DNA of 64,000 nucleotides from Acidobacteriaceae bacterium. GTDB taxonomy: Bacteria; Acidobacteriota; Terriglobia; Terriglobales; Acidobacteriaceae. Where the stretch lies: positions 84,024 through 148,023 of the forward strand of contig JASHNS010000098.1 of the NCBI GenBank assembly GCA_030041515.1. Direction: 5' to 3'. A program made the translations under genes and the position numbers. Positions 1-8,324 of the stretch are shown here, in pieces. Each line of letters begins with the position of its first letter. The first letter of the stretch is position 1. Below the pieces are notes generated by a model. That model was given only the letters and a program-made list of their open reading frames with translations, had not been told where the DNA came from and did no database searches.

Positions 1-1473
1 GAGGCCTTTCAGCAGGCGGATGCGGGAACGAGCCGCAAGTACGGAGGCACGGGACTGGGCCTGGCGATCAGCCGCGAGCTGGCGAGCCTGCTGGGCGGAG
101 AAATCCAATTGCGCAGCGTGCCGGGCAAAGGCAGCACGTTCACCCTCTACCTGCCGCAAACCTACGTGGGAGCGGCGGCTCCGGCTGCGGAGAAGAAGAG
201 CTCCTCCTCCGCATCGTCGGGGCTTCTGACGGCGCCCAGCACCGTGGTCTCTGAACAGGAATTCTCGATTGAAGACGATCGGGAGAATATCGTGGAGGGC
301 GATTCGGTCCTGCTGATTGTGGAGGACGATCCGCACTTCGCGCGTGTGATTGCTGACTTATCGCACGACAAGGGATTCAAAGTGCTCGCGGCCCGGACCG
401 GGGCTGAGGCACTGGCTCTGGCACGCGAGTACAGTCCGGCGGCCGTATCGCTGGACGTGTTCCTGCCCGACATGCTGGGCTGGACCGTGCTGAACCACCT
501 GAAGCAGGATCCGCGGACGAGGCACATCCCGGTGCAGATGCTGACGCTGGACGACGACCGGCGGCACGGGTTGGCAAGGGGAGCGTTCGCGTATGTCACC
601 AAGCCCGCGTCGACGGAGGACCTGGAAGCCGCGCTCGCGCGCATCCGCGACTACGCGCAGCCGCGGCGCAAGCGCCTGCTGGTGATCGAGGACAATCCTG
701 CCGAGCAGTTGAGCATTCGCGAGCTTCTTGGTCACGACGACATCGACATCGATACGGTCGAGTCGGGCGCTGACGCCCTCGAGAAGCTGGAAGAGAGCAG
801 CTATGATTGTGCGGTGCTGGATTTGCGCCTGCCGGACATGTCCGGGTTCGAGGTGCTGGACCAGCTGCGCGATCACAATCAGCTGCGCGATCTGCCGGTT
901 GTGGTCTTTACCGGGCGTGAACTGAGCCCTGAGGAGGACTCGCGGCTGCACATGCTGGCGCGCAGTGTGGTGGTGAAAGACGTGGAATCGCCGGAACGGC
1001 TGCTGGACGAAACGGCTCTGTTCCTGCATCGGGTGGTGAGCAAGCTGCCGGCGGACAAACAGCGCATGCTGGACCGGCTGCATAGTTCCGATGAGGCGCT
1101 GTTCGGGCGCAAGGTGCTGATTGTCGACGACGATGTACGCAACATTTTTGCTTTGTCGAGCGTGCTGGAGCGGCGCGGCATGTCGGTGCTGACTGCGGGG
1201 ACAGGGCGGGAAGCCATTGCGACCATCGAGTCCACGCCGGACCTGGCGATCGTGCTGATGGATATCATGATGCCGGAGATGGACGGCTACGAAACGATGC
1301 AGGTTATCCGCCAGAATGCTTCGCTGCGGCGTCTGCCGATCATCGCTCTGACGGCCAAGGCCATGAAGGGGGACCGTGAGAAATGTCTGGAAGCGGGCGC
1401 CTCAGAATACCTTGCCAAGCCGGTGAACACCGAGCAACTGCTTTCCGCATTGCGCATGTGGCTGCACAGGTAG
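1..1473 (+). CDS. Hybrid sensor histidine kinase, C-terminal part with three receiver domains (partial)
   Basis: The 5' end lies outside the window; frame 1 is open from base 1. Codons 15-23 read GGTGLGLAI, the G2 box of a HATPase_c domain, so the kinase catalytic core is cut by the window edge. Three response-regulator receivers follow. The first begins near LLIVEDDP with its phosphoacceptor in SLDVFLPDM, the second near LLVIEDNP with [10 protein letters not shown], and the third near [10 protein letters not shown] with [11 protein letters not shown]. All three keep the acidic pair and the central Asp. This is a multi-step phosphorelay kinase of the BarA/ArcB-like layout, but no membrane or sensor region is visible. 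It ends 9 bases before the next signalling gene, which is probably co-transcribed. Family call is firm; the stimulus is unknown. Confidence 0.9.
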   Translation, partial: EAFQQADAGTSRKYGGTGLGLAISRELASLLGGEIQLRSVPGKGSTFTLYLPQTYVGAAAPAAEKKSSSSASSGLLTAPSTVVSEQEFSIEDDRENIVEGDSVLLIVEDDPHFARVIADLSHDKGFKVLAARTGAEALALAREYSPAAVSLDVFLPDMLGWTVLNHLKQDPRTRHIPVQMLTLDDDRRHGLARGAFAYVTKPASTEDLEAALARIRDYAQPRRKRLLVIEDNPAEQLSIRELLGHDDIDIDTVESGADALEKLEESSYDCAVLDLRLPDMSGFEVLDQLRDHNQLRDLPVVVFTGRELSPEEDSRLHMLARSVVVKDVESPERLLDETALFLHRVVSKLPADKQRMLDRLHSSDEALFGRKVLIVDDDVRNIFALSSVLERRGMSVLTAGTGREAIATIESTPDLAIVLMDIMMPEMDGYETMQVIRQNASLRRLPIIALTAKAMKGDREKCLEAGASEYLAKPVNTEQLLSALRMWLHR

Positions 1474-1482
1474 GAAGTTCGG

Positions 1483-3084
1483 ATGGGCCCGGAGAAAACG
1501 ATGACGGTCGACGAAAAAGTCAACATCCTGATGGTCGACGATCAGCCTGCGAAGCTGCTGAGCTATGAGGTGATCCTCGCCGATCTGAACGAAAATCTGA
1601 TCAAGGCCACTTCCGCCCGCGAGGCGCTGAACATCCTGCTGAAGACCGATATCGCGGTGGTGCTGATGGATGTGAGCATGCCGGACCTGGACGGGTTCGA
1701 GCTGGCTGACATGATCCGGGAGCATCCGCGGTTCAATCGCACGGCAATCATCTTCATCTCCGGCGTTCACCTGACGGATACGGACAAGATCAACGGTTAT
1801 CGGCGCGGCGCGGTGGATTACATTTCGGTACCGGTGATTCCGGAGGTGCTGCGGGCGAAGATCGGCGTCTTTGTGGAACTCCACCGGAAGACGCGGCAAC
1901 TGGAACGGCTGAATCGGGATCTGGAACAACGCGTGGAGGAACGCACCGAAGAACTGCGGCAGAGCGAGGCGCATCACCGGGAACGCGCCGAACTGCTGGA
2001 GCTGGCGACGGAAGCCATAATCGTGCGCGATCTGAAGGGAATCATTCGCTTCTGGAACTCCGGCGCGGAGGTGCTGTACGGCTGGAGCCGCGAGGAAGCC
2101 CAGGGAAAGGAAATACACGGCCTGCTGGGAACGGTCTTCCCCAATTCGAGGGAAGAAACGGAACGGACGCTTCTTTCGGTGAAGTCGTGGCAGGGGAACC
2201 TGATCACGCGCACGCGCGACGGACGAGAACTGGTGATGGCCACGCGGAAGGTGCTGAACCGGGAGGGCAATGCCATCCTCGAGATCCAGCGCGACATTAC
2301 CGCGCAACTGCAGGCGGAAGAGGCGCTGCGCGAGGCGGAAAAGCTGGCGGCAATGGGCCGGGTCGCGGGCATCATTGCGCACGAGATCAATAATCCGCTG
2401 GAAGCCATTACGAACGCCTTTTACCTGCTGCGCAATCACGCATCGCTGGACGAGGAAGCGCGCTATTACGCATCGCTGGCGGAGCAGGAACTGCAGCGGG
2501 TCTCGCACATCACGCGCCAGACGCTCAGCTTCTACCGTGAATCGAAGCAGTCCACCGCAATTTCTCTTGCAGATCTGCTGGACAACGTGGTGGAGCTGCA
2601 GCAGCGGCCGATCATGATGAACGGGATTGTTCTCGACCGGAAATACGGATCGCGAGGACTGGTGCGCGGCTTTCCGGGGGAACTGCGCCAGATCTTCCTG
2701 AACCTGATTGGCAACGCGATCCAGGCGATGCCCTCCGGCGGGACTCTGCGCCTGCGAGTGCGCGATGCGACTGACTGGCCGACCCACCGCCGGGGGATCG
2801 GAGTCTCGATCATCGACACGGGAGGCGGCATCCGTCCGGAGGACGCCAAGCGGCTGTTTCAGCCGTTTTTCACCACGAAATCCGCCAAGGGCACAGGGCT
2901 GGGGCTCTGGATCAGCAAGGGAATCGTCCAGAAATACGAAGGGCGAATCGTTTTTCGCAGCCTGCGCGGGGGATCCGGCGCCTGCACCTGCTTCCGCGTC
3001 TTCCTGCCCACCACCGGCGAACTCTCCGGAGAACCCTCTCTGGAAGCCGACCCGCTGGACGGCACCGTCCGGGCGATTGCGTAA
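1483..3084 (+). CDS. Receiver-PAS-histidine kinase
   Basis: Domains in order are an N-terminal receiver (NILMVDDQPAK, phosphoacceptor in VLMDVSMPDLDG), a coiled linker rich in Glu and Arg, a PAS domain (TEAIIVRDLKGIIRFWNSGA) and a HisKA box with IIAHEINNPLEAI. A HATPase_c domain ends it, with FFTTK and GTGLGLWIS. No membrane segment is seen, so it is probably cytosolic and may receive phosphate from the preceding hybrid kinase. Two starts are plausible: ATG 1483 behind AGGAAG, or ATG 1501 behind GGAG with 6-base spacing, which loses only six residues. The receiver-first order is typical of kinases in chemosensory-like or phosphorelay clusters. Signal unknown. Confidence 0.9.
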   Translation: MGPEKTMTVDEKVNILMVDDQPAKLLSYEVILADLNENLIKATSAREALNILLKTDIAVVLMDVSMPDLDGFELADMIREHPRFNRTAIIFISGVHLTDTDKINGYRRGAVDYISVPVIPEVLRAKIGVFVELHRKTRQLERLNRDLEQRVEERTEELRQSEAHHRERAELLELATEAIIVRDLKGIIRFWNSGAEVLYGWSREEAQGKEIHGLLGTVFPNSREETERTLLSVKSWQGNLITRTRDGRELVMATRKVLNREGNAILEIQRDITAQLQAEEALREAEKLAAMGRVAGIIAHEINNPLEAITNAFYLLRNHASLDEEARYYASLAEQELQRVSHITRQTLSFYRESKQSTAISLADLLDNVVELQQRPIMMNGIVLDRKYGSRGLVRGFPGELRQIFLNLIGNAIQAMPSGGTLRLRVRDATDWPTHRRGIGVSIIDTGGGIRPEDAKRLFQPFFTTKSAKGTGLGLWISKGIVQKYEGRIVFRSLRGGSGACTCFRVFLPTTGELSGEPSLEADPLDGTVRAIA

Positions 3085-3149
3085 AGCGAAATCGACGGCG
3101 CGGGAACCCTGCCTGGAGCGCCGGGCGCCGATGCTCTACACTGCCGTCA

Positions 3150-5285
3150 ATGGGACAAGCGCGCAGATTCGAGACAGTGGTGTTCCGCCGGCTGCGGCGC
3201 GATCCACCGCAGGGTTTCGTGCATCGCACAGCCTTTTGGCTGTTGGCCGCCTATGTAGCGCTCGCGGTGCTGGGTTTCCTCCCCGGCCGGGCGGGCGTGG
3301 TGCTGCGTGCGACTGCGGAGCTGGATTTCTTTGCGCTGATCGTGTTCTGCGTCCCGCTGGTGTGGCGTTTCGTCTTCGTCTACCTGTTGTGGAAAGTACG
3401 CAACCGGCTGATTGTGACCTATCTGCTGATGGGGCTGGCGCCGGTGGTCCTGCTGGTCACGCTGGGGGTGATCCTGCTCTACGTCTTCGCCGGCCAGTTT
3501 GCCATTTTTGCTGCAAACGGCGTGATTGGCAGCGAACTGACGCACATTGGCGCGGTGAATGCGAGCCTGGCGGAGCGCATTGCGCATCTGCTGGACCACA
3601 GTCCTCGACCCACTTCTGTGGCATTGCCTGAAGCGGTTCCCACCGATCGCGAGTACACAGGTCTTTCGATCGCCGCATTCGAGGACGGGCGGCCGGTGAC
3701 GGTGACACCCTCTTCGCTGACGGCCGGCGCTCCCCCGATCGCCCCGGCATGGCTGCCGCCCAATTTCAGCAGCATCGTGTACGACCAGGGGCGGCTGTGG
3801 CTGCGGGCGGCGAACCGCCTGACCCTGGACGGCCACACCACGGTCGTAATCACCAGCGTGCCGCTGGAAAAGGAAAACGTTCAGGCGATTGCCAGTGGTT
3901 TGGGCAGCGTGAGCATCATCACGACTCAGGAGCTGGGAGCGGCTGCCGCTCACCGGTCGCCTGATCGCGTGCAGATGCAATTTGCCCCAGGCAGCCCCAA
4001 TGTGGAAATCAACGGAGAATCCAGCGCCATCACGGGCGGGACGCTCCCCGCAGCGACGCATTTCTACGACATTCCCGTCACGTTTCCTGAGCCGCTGACC
4101 ACCATCAACTGGAAGAACGACGCCCAGGCCGACGGAGTGTATGCCTACGTCACATCCAGACCCTCGCTTCTGTACCAGCGTCTCTTTATCACGTCGCTTG
4201 TGATGCGCGATATCGTGCGCATCGCGCTGATCACGATCGCGGTCCTGTTCGGCGTGCTGGAGCTGCTGGCGTTTCTGGCCGCCGTGCGGCTGAACCGCAC
4301 GATTACTTCGTCCGTGGACAATCTGTATACCGGCACCGTGGCCATCGATGGGGGCAACTTCGCTCACAGGATTCCGGTCCGGCGCAAGGACCAGCTCGGG
4401 GCCCTGAGCCGCTCGTTCAACGACATGGCCGCATCGCTGGAACGGCTGATTGCCGAGCAGCGGGAAAAGCAGCGTCTGCAAAGCGAGCTGGCCATTGCGC
4501 AGGAAGTGCAGGCGAATCTGTTTCCTCATGGGCAGATTAGCCTTCCCATGCTGGAACTGCACGGCACCTGCGTTCCGGCGCGAACGGTGAGCGGCGATTA
4601 CTACGATTTCCTCGTGTCGGGCGCGGGCGGGTTGGGTCTGGCTCTGGGAGATATCAGCGGCAAGGGGATTTCCGCGGCGCTGCTGATGGCGACGCTCTAC
4701 TCCGCCGTACGCGCCTATCGCTTTGCGGGAGAGGAGCTGATTGCCGAAGGAACGGCGGCGCTGACCCGTCCGGGAAGCCGTATGGCGGGCGTAGAGGAGA
4801 TGGAGTGTGGCGAGTTGTTTGAGGAGCCCGCGAGAATGCTGGCTCTGCTGAACCGCCATCTTTACCGGAGCACACAGCCGGAAAAGTACGCGACGCTGTT
4901 TCTGGCGCACTACGACGGGCCGACGCGGCGGCTGGTGTATTCGAATGGCGGCCATCTGCCTCCGCTGCTGCTGCGCACCGACGACACGGTGACTCGCCTC
5001 GACTGCGGCGGCATGGTGGTTGGCCTGCTCGACAACCTCAGCTGGGAGCAGGGGACGGAACGGTTCTCCCCCGGCGACATCCTGATTGCCTACAGCGATG
5101 GGGTGACGGAACCGGAGAACGACTTCGGGGAATTCGGCGAAGAACGGCTGCTGGACGTCGTGCGGCAGCACAGGCATCTGCCGCTGGAGGCGATATCGGA
5201 GCGTGTGCTGCAAAGCCTGCGCTCGTGGATCGGGGACCAGGAGCAGCCCGACGACATCACGCTGGTGTTGGCGCGGCAACGATAA
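3150..5285 (+). CDS. Membrane-anchored HAMP-SpoIIE (PP2C-like) serine phosphatase
   Basis: 711 residues. The N-terminus carries about three hydrophobic helices (roughly 28-45, 60-80 and 88-113), then an extracytoplasmic stretch, another membrane helix near 350-375, a HAMP linker and a C-terminal SpoIIE/RsbU phosphatase domain. The phosphatase has VSGDYYDF and ALGDISGKGISAALLMA, the metal-binding Asp motifs of the family, and a late YSDGVTEP motif. Such enzymes dephosphorylate anti-sigma-factor antagonists in partner-switching pathways; no antagonist or RsbW-like kinase is seen nearby. It follows the two kinases on the same strand with a 65-base gap, so it may be an output of that phosphorelay. 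The Shine-Dalgarno sequence is weak. Confidence 0.88.
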   Translation: MGQARRFETVVFRRLRRDPPQGFVHRTAFWLLAAYVALAVLGFLPGRAGVVLRATAELDFFALIVFCVPLVWRFVFVYLLWKVRNRLIVTYLLMGLAPVVLLVTLGVILLYVFAGQFAIFAANGVIGSELTHIGAVNASLAERIAHLLDHSPRPTSVALPEAVPTDREYTGLSIAAFEDGRPVTVTPSSLTAGAPPIAPAWLPPNFSSIVYDQGRLWLRAANRLTLDGHTTVVITSVPLEKENVQAIASGLGSVSIITTQELGAAAAHRSPDRVQMQFAPGSPNVEINGESSAITGGTLPAATHFYDIPVTFPEPLTTINWKNDAQADGVYAYVTSRPSLLYQRLFITSLVMRDIVRIALITIAVLFGVLELLAFLAAVRLNRTITSSVDNLYTGTVAIDGGNFAHRIPVRRKDQLGALSRSFNDMAASLERLIAEQREKQRLQSELAIAQEVQANLFPHGQISLPMLELHGTCVPARTVSGDYYDFLVSGAGGLGLALGDISGKGISAALLMATLYSAVRAYRFAGEELIAEGTAALTRPGSRMAGVEEMECGELFEEPARMLALLNRHLYRSTQPEKYATLFLAHYDGPTRRLVYSNGGHLPPLLLRTDDTVTRLDCGGMVVGLLDNLSWEQGTERFSPGDILIAYSDGVTEPENDFGEFGEERLLDVVRQHRHLPLEAISERVLQSLRSWIGDQEQPDDITLVLARQR

Positions 5286-5328
5286 AGGAAACTGCGAAAA
5301 CGCACGGCGTTCCCTCGCGCCGGAGAGC

Positions 5329-5404
<76 letters not shown>

Positions 5405-5743
5405 ATCATTTGATTATCTTACATATATACAATAGTTTACACAGCAACAAAACTGGAAATCAAAATCGCGTTTTTGGCTTGGTGCCGGTTCTGGTGCCGG
5501 TTGCGTTCTTGAAACTCGTCCAAATTCCTGCCGTTCATGGAAGATGTGGTCAAGCTTCCTTCGTATTGTCGCATCACCTGTCGCTGCAAACCCACAAGCG
5601 ATCGATGCGGCCTGAAAGCAGCCCACCCAACACACCAGCAGTGGCATGATACAAAACCGCTGTGAAACTGCTCCCTTGATTTCCAGTAGGCACCGATCAC
5701 TATCGGTATTCCCAAGCCCTTAACTCTCCTTTCCGGTCGAGGA
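5405..5743. other. Gene-free stretch upstream of tRNA-Ile2
   Basis: About 340 bases with no credible coding sequence. It starts A/T-rich (useful as the tRNA promoter region on the - strand) and contains the 5479-5501 repeat. Short reading frames here have no recognisable domain. It probably contains decayed mobile-element sequence, judged from the neighbouring recombinase remnant. Confidence 0.5.
5479..5501 (+). repeat. 23-base direct repeat, copy 1
   Basis: Two GGTGCCGGTT units spaced 12 bases apart. The whole 23-base block recurs exactly and in the same orientation at 36772-36794. Identity stops at both edges. On the - strand one frame reads as a Gly-Thr-rich tail (TGTRTGTK in copy 2), as is sometimes seen at the ends of phage-type integrases; that link is inference. 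Confidence 0.7.
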
Positions 5744-6238
5744 TTGAACGTGGCTTCTCGAACATCAACGGATCGGCACGGTCAGCTTGCTGCCTATCCA
5801 TTGCAGCCGCTGGGCACGCTCCGATCCCTCGGTCAGATCGCTTCGCTCCCGCCAGGCTCTTTCAAGAGCATCAATGAAAGCTCACATCGGCACATCCCGC
5901 TGAACTCCGTCGCGATGGAAGCATTCAATGCCATTGCGCGGCGCTCGCGCCGACGCGGGCATGTTTTCGGCCCGTCGGAGGGATCACACCCCGTGATTGC
6001 TCACAGGAAGTGGTGGGAGGCAGTGATCGCAACAGCCGGACTCCATGACTTCCACTGGCATGACCGCCGGCACCATTTTGCCTCCAAGGCCGTGATGGCC
6101 GGAGTTGATCTTAGAACACTTCAGCAGTTGCTTGGCCATAAGACGTTGCAGATGGTTGTTCGGTACGCGCATCTCTCACAATCGCATGAACTTGCGGCCG
6201 TGGAGAAGTTGTGCGCTCTTAAGAAAGATGACGCCTGA
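5744..6238 (+). pseudogene. Tyrosine recombinase/phage integrase, C-terminal remnant
   Basis: From about base 5850 the frame matches the catalytic C-terminal half of a tyrosine recombinase: a RHIPLNSVAMEAF strand, WHDRRHHFASK (the HxxR box), QQLLGHKTLQM (second His) and VVRYAHLS with the nucleophile Tyr. The N-terminal core-binding domain and the first catalytic Arg are absent, and the first 35 residues look unrelated. So this is a truncated copy with no intact start. It sits 340 bases from tRNA-Ile2, a usual target for such enzymes. Downstream, a different frame (6270-6400) reads GTFVTIA, GTFAPSR, GTDVPIA, a possible frame-shifted repetitive tail. Confidence 0.8.
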
Positions 6239-6296
6239 GTCCCCGGCAGCCGAGCCCAATGCGAGCCTGCACCGGCAAGCATTAGCTGCCCCTGTA

Positions 6297-6400
6297 GGTA
6301 CATTTGTCACTATCGCATTGGGTACATTCGCCCCTAGCCGAATAGGTACAGATGTACCCATCGCGACGCGGCGAACCCGGTATAGAAGTACCAGGTACTT
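6297..6400. repeat. Phased GGTACA repeats and a 15-bp palindrome ahead of the EPS locus
   Basis: GGTACA occurs at 6297, 6321 and 6345, exactly 24 bases apart, in imperfect 24-base units that agree at about 16 of 24 positions. The third is followed by its inverse (TGTACC at 6353-6358), giving a 14-base inverted repeat. A perfect odd palindrome, AAGTACC-A-GGTACTT, lies at 6386-6400, and one more GGTAC at 6453. They lie between the recombinase remnant and the first EPS gene. They could be operator sites, or remains of a repetitive coding tail. Confidence 0.6.
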
Positions 6401-6477
6401 TCATTCCCTTGCGGCACACATGAGACGGCTCTAATCTCCCTTTCATTCCACCGGTACGGACAGAAGAGACATACGGG

Positions 6478-6891
6478 ATGAGGGCACTGGAGATGTCGAA
6501 TGCGGATATACGCCGCGAGCGGCGATACGGCATAGCTGCTCCGGTGACGTTTTGGTGGCCCGGTTCCGATGGATCGGTTCAGTCCGCTGACGGAATCACT
6601 CTTGATATCAGCGGCCGCGGCGTTCTGGTCATGGCAAGTGACTGTCCTCCGGCGGGGGCACTGGTTCAGATGACGGTTATTCTCCGGCGGAGTGACGGTA
6701 GCGGTCGTGGTATGACGCTGAACGCGGAAGGTGTTGTTCTCAGGGTTGAAGGCGGCGACCGGGAGTCTGGGACCGGCGAACGTAGCAAAGCTTTTGCGGC
6801 TTCTGTGCAGTTCTATCCCGAAGCGCGGTCCACTGCGGATCAGACAGAAGAGATCCTCTCTGAGGCTGCTGGAACTCCCAGAGTGAACTAA
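6478..6891 (+). CDS. PilZ domain protein, probable c-di-GMP receptor
   Basis: 137 residues. The N-terminal RRERR (R12 to R16) fits the RxxxR c-di-GMP motif, and DISGRG (43-48) fits the (D/N)xSxxG motif of PilZ domains, so ligand binding looks intact. The rest is a single beta-barrel-sized domain followed by a short Ser/Glu-rich tail. As the first gene of the EPS locus and 81 bases ahead of the NusG-like gene, it probably couples cyclic-di-GMP to polysaccharide production. ATG 6493 is an alternative start. The upstream region carries the GGTACA repeats. Confidence 0.8.
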   Translation: MRALEMSNADIRRERRYGIAAPVTFWWPGSDGSVQSADGITLDISGRGVLVMASDCPPAGALVQMTVILRRSDGSGRGMTLNAEGVVLRVEGGDRESGTGERSKAFAASVQFYPEARSTADQTEEILSEAAGTPRVN

Positions 6892-6972
6892 CGCCGAAGG
6901 GCGCGGTTCGCTCTGGACAACTGTTGACTGGCCCTGTGGAAAACAGGGAGGCCGACTAAGGATGGCGAAGCT

Positions 6973-7539
6973 ATGCCCAAAGCTCGTGATAATTCGGCGA
7001 TCATTGAATGCGGCAATCTACACTCCGCTCCGAAGTGGTTTGCCGCGTACACCGCGACGCGCCACGAGAAGCACGTCCACGAGCAACTGGCGGATCGCCA
7101 GGTCGAATGCTTCCTTCCCCTTTATAAGACTCGACGCCAATGGAAGAAGCGTGCGGCGGTCACTCTGGATATGCCGTTGTTCCCGAATTACGTGTTTGTC
7201 CGCATTGGCGGTGGCCAAAGATCCGCCGTTCTGGGGACACCCGGAGTGTTCTCGATCATCGGTAGCGGCAAAGAGCCGTGGGAGCTTCCGGAGTTCGAGA
7301 TCGAAGCTCTGCGCAGCGGAATTCAGACTCGCACGGTGGAACCACATCCCTATCTGGTCGTCGGCGAGAGAGCCAAGGTCCGGTCCGGAGTGTTCGCAGG
7401 GCTTGAAGGTGTCATCGTGCGCAAGAAGAACAACCTGCACATTGTTCTGACCCTTGACCAGATCATGCGAAGTGTGGCCGTGGAAGTGAGCGCTGACGAA
7501 CTGGAGCCCGTCTCCAGAGAGCGCGCGATGGTGAACTAA
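6973..7539 (+). CDS. NusG/UpxY-like transcription antiterminator
   Basis: 188 residues. KWFAAYTATRHEKHVHEQL is the start of a NusG N-terminal domain, and PLFPNYVFVRI is the characteristic PLFPGYVFV-type motif. The C-terminus has a KOW-type segment (GERAKVRSGVFAGLEGVIVR). Specialised NusG paralogs of the UpxY/RfaH/LoaP groups bind RNA polymerase at long polysaccharide operons and suppress termination. Its place immediately before wza-like genes fits that role. It is not the housekeeping NusG, as no secE or ribosomal-protein genes are near. An out-of-frame ATG precedes it at 6962; ATG 6973 gives the NusG frame. Confidence 0.85.
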   Translation: MPKARDNSAIIECGNLHSAPKWFAAYTATRHEKHVHEQLADRQVECFLPLYKTRRQWKKRAAVTLDMPLFPNYVFVRIGGGQRSAVLGTPGVFSIIGSGKEPWELPEFEIEALRSGIQTRTVEPHPYLVVGERAKVRSGVFAGLEGVIVRKKNNLHIVLTLDQIMRSVAVEVSADELEPVSRERAMVN

Positions 7540-7603
7540 CGCGATCCAACCGGAGCAGCGTCTGCACGCCCCATCAGCACCGTGGATTATCAGAGGTATC
7601 GAA

Positions 7604-8314
7604 ATGAGATTCCCTTCATTTGCCGTCGCTGTTCTTCTGGCGGCGCCCGCTATGCTGCTGGCGCAAAGCTCCGAGTCGTCTCCTGTGCCTGCTGGGCAGC
7701 CTCGCGTCTCCGAGGTGTCGACGGACACGCAGCTTGGGTTCAGCGAGCGCGCCCCGCGTTATCACATCCGGGAGAGCGACTCCCTCGCGTTGCAGTTCGC
7801 CTTCACGCCCGAGTTCAATCAGACCGTGGAGGTCCAGCCCGACGGGTATATCACACTGAAATCCGTTGGCACCATCATTGCCGCGGGCCTTACTGTCCCG
7901 GAACTGACGAAGTCAATTGAACATGCCTATGCCGGCATTCTGCACGATCCGGTGGTCACGATTGACCTCAAGGATTTTGACAAGCCTTACTTCGTCGTCT
8001 CCGGTCAGGTCGCAAAGCCTGGGAAGTACGACCTTCGCAGCGACCTTACGGTGACGGAAGGCGTGGCCCTCGCGGGAGGATTTACAGAGGCGTCGAAGCA
8101 CTCGCAGGTCGTCCTCTTTCGCCCCGGAGCGAACGGTCTCACCGAAGTCCGCGTGATCAATGTGAAGAAGCTCCTGCGATCGCACAACCTGCAGGAGGAT
8201 GTTCACCTCCTTCCGGGCGACATGATCTTTGTGCCGCAGAACCGGATATCGAAGATTGCTCGCTATCTGCCAACCACGGGGCTGGGCGTCTACGACAACC
8301 CCGCAATCTATTAG
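7604..8314 (+). CDS. Polysaccharide export protein, Wza-like (Poly_export and SLBB)
   Basis: 236 residues with a signal peptide (MRFPSFAVAVLLAAPAMLLAQ) and no lipobox Cys, so probably a periplasmic or outer-membrane protein rather than a lipoprotein. YHIRESDSLALQF begins the Poly_export domain and VQPDGYITLKSVG is its conserved core. FVVSGQVAKPGKYDL starts the SLBB beta-grasp domain. It is shorter than E. coli Wza, having a single SLBB repeat, and resembles the short exporters of exopolysaccharide loci. It directly precedes the chain-length gene (10-base gap). Confidence 0.9.
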   Translation: MRFPSFAVAVLLAAPAMLLAQSSESSPVPAGQPRVSEVSTDTQLGFSERAPRYHIRESDSLALQFAFTPEFNQTVEVQPDGYITLKSVGTIIAAGLTVPELTKSIEHAYAGILHDPVVTIDLKDFDKPYFVVSGQVAKPGKYDLRSDLTVTEGVALAGGFTEASKHSQVVLFRPGANGLTEVRVINVKKLLRSHNLQEDVHLLPGDMIFVPQNRISKIARYLPTTGLGVYDNPAIY

Positions 8315-8324
8315 GTGCACGGCT

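Noticed and set aside
1402..2787. A long - strand frame opposite the receiver-PAS-kinase
   Set aside because: Composition is typical of a complement shadow, and the + strand carries clear kinase motifs.
3147..5279. A 710-codon open frame on the - strand opposite the SpoIIE phosphatase gene
   Set aside because: It is the antisense shadow of a well-supported gene in GC-rich DNA; its translation is His/Arg/Gln-rich with no domain.
5744..6238. An intact phage integrase
   Set aside because: The N-terminal half and first catalytic Arg are missing, so it is listed as a remnant.
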